The position numbers and the translations under genes were made by a program. This document shows positions 57,481 through 64,000 of a stretch of 64,000 nt of DNA, one piece after another. Origin of the DNA: Euwallacea fornicatus (taxonomy: Eukaryota; Arthropoda; Insecta; Coleoptera; Curculionidae); the NCBI RefSeq assembly GCF_040115645.1, contig NC_089542.1, positions 1,612,001-1,676,000 on the forward strand. The letters run 5' to 3'. A model generated the notes under the pieces. It did no database searches. It was not told the origin of the DNA and saw only the letters and a program-made list of their open reading frames with translations. Positions within the stretch are counted from its first letter, which is position 1. Every line of letters begins with the position of its first letter.

Positions 57481-60400
57481 TCAGGTTGATGCTGAGGTAG
57501 ATTTCTCCATTGCTAGACCTGTAGGAAAAGAGGAATGACAATACTGGACATATGGGCTAAGGTACTAAGTACATACGCTCTTTGTCGTAGCGCCGTACAG
57601 CCTCTTCTCTCTCCGTTGCATCGAAGTACCACAACGTGATGGCGTATCGCGTGTCATATGCTGGCTGCACTTCGTGCGGGTTCCGTCTATCCGACCAGAA
57701 GAACAAAAGCCGGTCGAAGAGCGGCTCAATGTCCGCCACCTTGTCCTCCCGCCATCCCTCTGGGAATATCCGTAACAAGCCTCCGCATCTGTTGATATCC
57801 CAGTTCAGGTTTAGGTAATAGATGGCGGTTATACACCGCCCATCTCGGTTAGGGTTGTCTACGTGCTTCACGTAGTGGGCTCCAGATCCTGGATAACACG
57901 CCACCATTGCCTGAAATAAGCATCAATTCTAATCAAAAACCTTAGAAGAGGTTTTTGGGTCATCTTTCGGATACGTATAGTAGTGCTAATCTTAATAAGA
58001 CTAAGCGAAAATTTCCCAATAATAATTGCGATGAAGATAACAATGCATGAATAGTAAGAAATATTTGGCATACGTGACAATAGTGCCACAAGCGATAAAT
58101 CTCTTGTGTTTACCTACTTGTATTCGTTTACCTTTCAGTACAATTACAAACACAGACAATAACAAAAAATGTAAACACGCTTAAGCGATTATTTATGGGG
58201 CCGCATATTATCGCATCGACATTTTTCCTATCGAGACCTAATGTTGATGACATCACCCGGCGTTTTTAGCACGTGACTTGACATTTCCGGATGGTTCCTT
58301 GAAGCCAGTGTTCGATCAGATTAATGCCTACGAAGAAGATCTGCCGTCTTTGAGCTCTGATATGACATTTTAGCCGGTAAATTTTTATATTTCTGGCACC
58401 GCTCGGTTCTCCTTCAGATTGAGGTAGACATCAAACAAATCAATGCGCTGAGGGAAGAATCACTACAATTAAAATTTAAAACCATTGCTGTACTCTTTTC
58501 CTTAATTAAGAAATGTACAGGTTTAATGCGAGGTTGCCGACTCGTTTAGTAACAGCATGTAAGTGACGTTACGGTCTGGAGGTTAATGGTTGGGCCGTAA
58601 CGGCTCTAGACACAAGGCCAATATTCTTATGAATATAAATAAAACAACGTCGAGTTTCAAAAGGGTTTTTAAACGGACTTTCTCTTCTTTGATATTCATT
58701 TCTTTGGTTTTTGAGGCATATTACTGACAATAGCAAACGTCGTTTATGTAAATCAATGGCATTTTTGAGATCTTGGGTCCCCCGACTCTGATGTCACCCC
58801 GTTCGCATTTTTTTGCAGGCATCACCACATTCTGCGAACAATTTCTAATCCACTTAGTAAACAAATTCCGGGTATTGGCACGTTGTACATAAACAATTAC
58901 CATCATAGATAACATCCGCTTCGTTGGGTTTGTCCACCCTGTGCAACATTCAAATATTTGCGAATTACGCCCCGCCCTCTCCGCCATCGGCCCTCTCGCT
59001 TCCTCCAATGCGTTTGCATCGGTTTATCACATCAACGGAACGACGTGTGCGGCTAGTCACGTACACAGGCGAATATCGTACCGAAGGCGACTAATTTAAA
59101 CATTTTTTATCGTAAATTGCTCAATTCAGTAGAGGATTCTGTAGGTAAAAATTCGGCACGAAAATTTACGTATAAAATAGTACAGCTGCGCTACCATAAG
59201 AGGAAAGCGCAATCGCTGCGCTTTCTTATAGTCACGTTGGACCCTAAACCTTTGCCAAAAATTTACACGGGCATTGACTGGCCTATGCGACTTCGGCCTA
59301 ATGAAATTGAAGAATTACGGCTAAGCGAAGTAGTGACCCGCTTTCCTATTGCACGTTGTCGGTCGAAACGTTCGATATTTTGGTTTTTGTAGCGACAACA
59401 ACATACTTATCAAAAACCGTCCAGCACCCCTCTGCTAATTAAGAGGGAGACTCATAATTTTGGTTCATTGAATTTTTTCCATTGCAATTATTATCTATCA
59501 ATTATTTCAATGTCCATCAATAATTGAATGTCAAGATTAAATACTCGTAGTAAACAACCTGAACTAATTAATAGAATTTTGTTGAAATTTAAGGAGTGTT
59601 CCTGGGAAAGAAAGTGACACGGTGATTTGGATAAAAATTCTCACTTTATGATACTGAAGATGCAGTAATTAATCTAAATGATCGTGGTTAAAATAGCTCT
59701 TAAGCAAACGCTCTCATGAAGAAATTAATCTAAAGTCCTCGCTGGAGTGAACACATGGCTCAAGGAAATATAGGAAAATAATTATTGACCTGGTATTTAA
59801 CTACAGAACATTTAACACCTGCCACTCACCAACTCAGCCAACACATTCCACTTTCTAAAAAATCGGCTTTGAATTCTAAATCAAATAAAGAAAAATCCAA
59901 TGACAACATATTTATCAATGTGGAATCATAAATTTTATTTGTTTTTTTTTTTTAATCCTTATTGTCCTTACTATTGTCTAGTAAAGGCCAAATCTGTTTT
60001 TGAAGCTATAGATGAACTGAAGAATTATTAAGGATTTTCTGTAGAAATAAAATAACCAATGGTACTGCAATTTTACTGAATCAATTACAACCAAGCATTT
60101 AGTACTACTGCAGAAAAAATTTTAAGATCATAAAATTTTTCCGAAGGTTGTCAATCAAACCAATAAGCACTAGTCTATTGGCACTGCTATAAAATGTAAA
60201 CAGCAAATAGTCTAACCAAAAAGTGGTTTGGGGAACTCACCTTTGTCCTCCCATTGATATTGTACTGGCCCAGCTTCCCATTATTCACCATCCTATTGGC
60301 CCTCATAATTAAAGTGTCCACTCGTCCAATCAACTGTCCAATATGATCACACTCAGGTTCCTTCCCATGCACCCAACAAATTTTATCACTCCTTATCGTT

Positions 60401-61065
60401 CTCAAGTCCTCCTTTGCTTTGCCTTTTGTGGAGACCAACTGGCCATCCCTCAAAGCTCCTGCATTTTTGATATTGAGCACTTCGGCAAGTACCCGATTGC
60501 CTTCATCAAACCCAAGGAAATCATCCAGAACACACAAACCGTAATCACTTAAATCTTGGATAATGTTTCTACACATATCTTCAAGGTCATCGTCTAGATT
60601 GTGTTGAAAAGGTGGAGCTCCTACTGCTAAGGCCACTTCAGGAAAGTATTTAATGCCCTTGCGAGGTTTTATGATGTTTTCTCCTGCAATTGGCATAACT
60701 GACTTGGCACACTTTAGGCTGCGCTCAGTGGATGTTTTCTCAGTATCAATGTTGTTATTCAGAGCTCCGTTGAACATCAATAGTTGCCCAGCAGTACTTA
60801 AAATCTCACTTTCTGAGCTTCCCTCCACAGGCAAAGAACTTGCAGCAAAGAGGCTGCAATATGAACTCCCGTACTTTTGTTCTACACTAGTTGAAGGGGC
60901 ACTTTCTGAGGGTTTACAAAACGTCTTGTGCCTCTTCCAATCTTTTTTTTGATGATCCTTCGAGCAGTAATGGATGCTTTTGCAGCGAGCGCACCTGAAC
61001 AAATGACCACTTGAGCCGCACACGAAACAATTCACTTGTGGTAGCGCATTCGCTTCTGAGCTCAT
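57481..61065 (-). CDS. Hph: HIF prolyl hydroxylase (EGLN/PHD family), MYND-containing
   Basis: Three exons, 61065-60241, 57910-57577 and 57518-57481, encode 398 residues (human EGLN1 has 426). Residues 13-50 form a MYND zinc finger with C13, C16, C25, C28, C34, H38, H46 and C50. A linker follows, and the dioxygenase domain starts near residue 165 (DDLEDMCRNIIQDLSDYGLC). The iron ligands are H291 and D293 (VKHVDNP) and H354 (RRNPHEVQPAYDTRYAITLW); R363 binds 2-oxoglutarate. The enzyme hydroxylates prolines of HIF-alpha (Sima) in an oxygen-dependent way, which marks it for VHL-mediated destruction. The exon 1-2 join gives TKAMVACYPG, as in vertebrates. Exon 2 ends at a GTATGT donor, and exon 3 adds RLAMEKSTSAST. 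If that 58-base intron is kept, the protein would end MYLVP. Intron 1 is 2.3 kb. This is the only intact EGLN gene in view. Confidence 0.95.
57911..60240 (-). other. Long first intron of Hph, with a GC-rich block and hypoxia-response-like motifs
   Basis: The intron separates the MYND/N-terminal exon from the catalytic exon. At 58930-59070 the sequence becomes richer in GC and CpG. Within it, ACGTG at 59043-59047 and its reverse complement CACGT at 59058-59062 match the HIF-binding core RCGTG, and the second is followed by the word ACACAGG. A minus-strand ATG at 59008 opens a 95-codon frame. I find no repeats with clear ends. An internal promoter is possible but not shown. Confidence 0.45.
59043..59062. 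promoter_or_regulatory. Two inverted hypoxia-response-element cores
   Basis: ACGTG and, ten bases on, CACGT (ACGTG on the other strand) fit the HIF core RCGTG. The position inside the Hph intron, upstream of the catalytic exon, fits a gene family known to be induced by HIF as negative feedback. A five-base core is short, so chance occurrence is likely without further evidence. Confidence 0.3.
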
Positions 61066-62086
61066 TTTCTAATACCGCTGCGGTTTATGTAGTACGTTCC
61101 CCTGTATATTTCGATAACTATATTCGCGCTTATCTATATATTGAGAGGGAGCCACCATACCAACAGCTGATGGGATTTAAATGATATTTTCGTTTTTTTT
61201 ATTCGTTCTTGAAGGTATTGTTAAATGGGTCTGCCTATGGAGAATGTTTAAGAAATTGCTAGTTGCGAATACGGCTGTTTTAAATAATTAAAGGGGGCTT
61301 TAAAATAATTAAAATAGCGGCCTACGTGACTAGAAGGTTGATGTCTATAAATAGACTATGACTAACCTAAAGATACACTTGGGGTGCCAGTTCGGTCCCG
61401 GTTGAATAGTTCTAACGAGGCACAGTGAAATTAAAGGGGCTTTTCCACGGTTTTCTCGGGGAAAAAGCTTTTTTTGGGCGCATTTTTATCCTAAGTTTCC
61501 ACGAAAAACGTCACGAACGTTACTCATACTGTCACTGTTGGTAGACAGAATGATTATAGTTAAAAAGAAAATATTAGAAGAAAAGTGTGACAACGCCGTA
61601 AATAGTGCTACTGCCAGTCTGGACTTTAAAAATGTTTTATTTGTAAATTTAATAGAATTTTTACTTCCAATTTTATTTATAAACAATTCATTGCTAATGA
61701 TACTATTCAAAAAAACAACAAAAAAATTCCAAAAATTATTTTCGCTAAAAAATATTTAAGAACCACTCGATTAAAATTAAATTGAAATTTGCTACCTTAA
61801 AGTAATATTTGCCAAATTTAGAATGTTTTATAATTTTTGGAAGATCTATGTGTTATAGAATTAGTTTTGGACATATCTAAATGTACCATAAGTGCTACGT
61901 AGCCAAATTTACATTTGTACCACCTATGTAGGTGTTGTGGTACCTGCCAAGGTCATTACTGTTTACGTAGCACTTTTCCCATAAATATTTTCCGTAAATC
62001 AAACTCAACTAAATTTCCCAATTTTTGAAGCAAAAAGTTTAATAACTAACATATTTCTTAAACTCCATGAACCAAAGCACAGAACG
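61066..62086. promoter_or_regulatory. Divergent intergenic interval between Hph and POMT2
   Basis: Hph starts leftward at 61065 and POMT2 rightward near 62087, so both promoters should lie in this interval of about 1 kb. It contains a nested inverted repeat (61890-61975) and two chance-like frames at 61486-61759. The sequence is AT-rich, except just upstream of Hph where CG dinucleotides are more frequent. Confidence 0.4.
61890..61975. repeat. Nested inverted repeat in the Hph-POMT2 promoter interval
   Basis: AAGTGCTACGTA (61890-61901) and TACGTAGCACTT (61964-61975) are exact reverse complements. Between them, GTACCAC and GTGGTAC also pair, as do CACCTA and TAGGTG in the middle. Together they form a stepped hairpin. 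It may be a small MITE or a regulatory element. Confidence 0.6.
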
Positions 62087-62972
62087 ATGTCTGTAAAACC
62101 AATAAATAACAAAAAGTAAGCCCTAAAATTTTTACTTAAGGGATGACCTATTTGGCTTATAATTGTAGATTAAGCAATACATTATTCTGGCTAATTTGTG
62201 CCTTAGCAGCCTTAACTCGCTTTTACAAGATCCAAGAACCCGATCATGTGTGGTAAGAACCTCAAGAAACATGTAAGAATTTTAAAGTTTACATTATTTT
62301 TTTAAGTTGGGATGAGACACATTTCGGTAAAATGGGTAGCTGGTACATTAACCGAACCTTTTTTTTTGATGTACACCCCCCATTAGGAAAGGTATAAGAA
62401 TAATTATTGTTTTAAAATAATAATGAAGTTTTTGGTAGATGCTTATAGGTCTGTCAGGATATTTAACTGGCTATGATGGCACTTTTGCTTTTGATAAACC
62501 TGGAGATAAATATGAGAACACAAGCTACATTGGGATGAGAGTTTTTTGTGCCTCTTTAGGGGCCTCAATAGTTCCTGTCACTTTTGCTATAGTGGATCAA
62601 ATGACTAATAGCCCCACAGCTGCTCTTTTTTCATCATTATTAATCCTCTTTGGTATATGAACCAAGTACACAATTATTTTCAAATTTTTAATATTTATTT
62701 TAGATGTAGGTCTGATAACACTGACTCAATATATACTTCTTGACCCTGTGCTGTTGTGCTTTATGATGGGTTCTATTTTGGGGGCTATTAAGGTATCCTC
62801 TAATAGCTCAAAGGAGTTTTCCAAGAGGTGGTGGGGATGGCTGATTGTTACTGGAATAATGCTTGCCTGTTGTACCTCTGTAAAGTTTGTAGGACTTTTT
62901 GTGGTGTTGCTAGTGGGGCTGATAACAGTGATGGATTTATGGAATATTTTGGGAGACATGACTAAACCTGTG
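62087..62972 (+). CDS. POMT2: Protein O-mannosyltransferase 2 (POMT2, fly twisted), first five exons
   Basis: Exons 62087-62115, 62169-62252, 62307-62391, 62439-62652 and 62704-62972 join in frame (introns of 53, 54, 47 and 51 bases, all GT/AG) to give about 227 residues, the N-terminal third of a protein of about 750. The text VCWDETHFGKMGSWYINRTF and FFDVHPPLGKMLIGLSGYL carries the Asp-Glu pair of the first luminal loop that PMT enzymes need for catalysis. The join LFDVGLITLTQYILLDPVLL restores a transmembrane helix. Several membrane segments are visible. POMT2 works with POMT1 in the ER membrane to add mannose to Ser/Thr of dystroglycan and other proteins. It starts at ATG 62087; another ATG at 62067 opens a 9-codon frame overlapping this start. 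Exon 5 ends at GTAAGTG. No sixth exon was found before the window edge, because the Coq2 gene occupies the opposite strand from 63016 on. Confidence 0.93.
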
Positions 62973-62991
62973 GTAAGTGTTTTCAACAAAA

Positions 62992-62997
62992 TTTATT
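62992..62997 (-). terminator. Likely Coq2 polyadenylation signal
   Basis: AATAAA on the minus strand lies 18 bases downstream of the Coq2 stop codon (63018-63016). Cleavage 10-30 bases beyond it would fall at about 62960-62980, which is the end of POMT2 exon 5 and its splice donor on the other strand. Confidence 0.6.
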
Positions 62998-63015
62998 CAA
63001 CAACTTGCACTTAAA

Positions 63016-64000
63016 TCAATTTTTTGGTTTCTCTACTTTTACTGGTTTTAAATAATTCCCTAAAACTATACCACAAAACAATATAAAACCCACCCAGGTG
63101 TTTGAAATAAATTTTTTTGAACAATCTGCAGGATTATTAATGTTTAATGAGATAATTTGATAAGCAAGATGAGCGGCAACAAGAGTCGTAGCTCCATAAT
63201 AGGGCCAAGTTTGACTATTAATTATCCCTAAATAAACCAAAGAGCTACCCATAATCATTGAAAATCCAGTTAACCAAACTTTAGTGTCTTCTTTGAATTT
63301 AATTGCAGTTGACTTAATGCCAACCTTTAAGTCATCTTCTCGATCTTGATGGGCATAAATTGTGTCATATATTATAGTCCAACAAATCCCAGCACAATAT
63401 AATGGCAAACATATGGATAGGTCTATATATCCTTGCACCGCACTAAACCCCAGGAGAGTTCCCCAATTGAAAGTTAATCCAAGCACTAACTGGGGCCAGT
63501 AAGTAAAACGTTTCATAAGTGGGTAGGAAATTATTAATCCTAAAGAGCTAGCTCCTAATGCCAAACTGTACCAATTGAGCTGCATTAAAACAGCCAAACC
63601 CATGCTCAATTGGGCCCCCAAAAACATTAAAGCCTGCTTCATAGACACAACTCCAGTAACTAACGGTCGGTCCTTAGTTCTTACAACTTTAGCATCAATG
63701 TCACGGTCCCACATGTCATTTATTGTACATCCAGCCCCTCTCATTATCACAGCTCCTGTTCCAAATAGAGCGAGGAGATAGAGATCAGGGAGGCATCCTG
63801 GGGTAGCGGCAGAGGCTATGCCCCAGCCGCAAGGCCAGAAAAGAAGCCAAGAACCTGCAGGTCTATCAAGTCGCATGAGTTTTAAGTAGGGTTGAACGTT
63901 CTTTGGAGAGTTATTTACAAGTCTGCTGGCAAGTGTTTCTTTGGGGGTTGCCAGTTGAACAGCCGGGGCGGTGCATTTGAGAGGAAAGTGATTGACAAAT
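63016..64000 (-). CDS. Coq2: 4-hydroxybenzoate polyprenyltransferase, mitochondrial (COQ2), 5' end outside window
   Basis: The frame is open from the right edge to TGA at 63018-63016, giving 327 residues in one exon. An internal Met at 63876 is preceded in frame by NVQPYLKLMRLDRPAGSWLL, which is conserved, so the true start lies beyond 64000 together with the mitochondrial presequence (human COQ2 has 371 residues). Counting from that Met, the first Asp-rich prenyl-diphosphate motif is N53-D54-M-W-D57-R-D-I-D61 and the second is around D171-D182 (YDTIYAHQDREDDLKVGIKS). Six or more membrane helices are visible. The enzyme joins the polyprenyl chain to 4-hydroxybenzoate in the inner mitochondrial membrane, the first ring-prenylating step of coenzyme Q synthesis. 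It is intact as far as seen and runs tail to tail with POMT2 exon 5, 43 bases away. Confidence 0.96.
   Translation of the reverse strand, partial: FVNHFPLKCTAPAVQLATPKETLASRLVNNSPKNVQPYLKLMRLDRPAGSWLLFWPCGWGIASAATPGCLPDLYLLALFGTGAVIMRGAGCTINDMWDRDIDAKVVRTKDRPLVTGVVSMKQALMFLGAQLSMGLAVLMQLNWYSLALGASSLGLIISYPLMKRFTYWPQLVLGLTFNWGTLLGFSAVQGYIDLSICLPLYCAGICWTIIYDTIYAHQDREDDLKVGIKSTAIKFKEDTKVWLTGFSMIMGSSLVYLGIINSQTWPYYGATTLVAAHLAYQIISLNINNPADCSKKFISNTWVGFILFCGIVLGNYLKPVKVEKPKN

Noticed and set aside
59117..59392. A 91-codon plus-strand frame in the Hph intron
   Set aside because: It is open and basic but has no recognisable domain or splice borders. I keep the region only as part of the possible internal promoter discussion.
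60187..60240. Extension of Hph exon 1 to the stop at 60187
   Set aside because: A GTGAGT donor follows codon 275, and splicing to 57910 restores the conserved TKAMVACYPG sequence. The extension is intron.
60343..60952. Plus-strand frames of 69 and 99 codons inside Hph exon 1
   Set aside because: They are shadows of the conserved Hph coding sequence on the minus strand.
62973..63014. Read-through end of POMT2 exon 5
   Set aside because: The 14 residues before the stop are not conserved, and a GTAAGTG donor precedes them. A truncated isoform is possible but not supported.
63575..63781. A 68-codon plus-strand frame inside Coq2
   Set aside because: It is a shadow of the conserved Coq2 coding sequence.

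Overview
The window looks like nuclear DNA of a holometabolous insect; a beetle is my guess but is not shown by the sequence. The evidence is five conserved metazoan genes with introns of about 50-60 bp and GT/AG borders, one of them lolal, an insect gene. The rest is AT-rich DNA full of Tc1/mariner-type transposons with TA target duplications. I see no prokaryotic, organellar or viral gene organisation.

Layout. From 1 to about 53,500 there is a gene-poor stretch. I recognise no conserved host gene there, apart from a 48-codon ORF at the left edge and a 33-nt exon candidate at 15,064. This stretch holds at least six degenerate Tc1-like transposons: one at 20.8-22.4 kb, one at 25.6-27.2 kb, an internally deleted copy at 28.4-29.4 kb, a nested pair at 30.9-33.8 kb and one at 37.3-38.8 kb. 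It also holds a mariner-like element with very long inverted repeats (12.0-13.0 kb), a pogo/Tigger-like relic (23.8-24.6 kb), foldback MITEs (4.6, 9.5 and 10.0 kb), three sets of diverged tandem repeats and tRNA-like SINE fragments.

From 53,580 to the right edge lies a compact gene cluster: lolal (minus, BTB-only chromatin factor, complete), Trs33/TRAPPC6 (plus, TRAPP vesicle-tethering subunit, complete), Hph/EGLN (minus, HIF prolyl hydroxylase, complete in three exons), POMT2/twisted (plus, first five exons) and Coq2 (minus, ubiquinone biosynthesis prenyltransferase, 5' end beyond the window). lolal/Trs33 and Hph/POMT2 are divergent pairs. POMT2 and Coq2 face each other so closely that Coq2 appears to sit inside a POMT2 intron on the opposite strand.

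The genes do not form one pathway. They are housekeeping or regulatory genes in chromatin, ER-Golgi traffic, oxygen sensing, O-mannosylation and coenzyme Q synthesis. The most interesting points are the antisense nesting of Coq2 in POMT2, hypoxia-response-like motifs in the long Hph intron next to a GC-rich block, hairpins and palindromes in the lolal transcript, the nested and back-to-back transposons, and several repeat families I cannot name.
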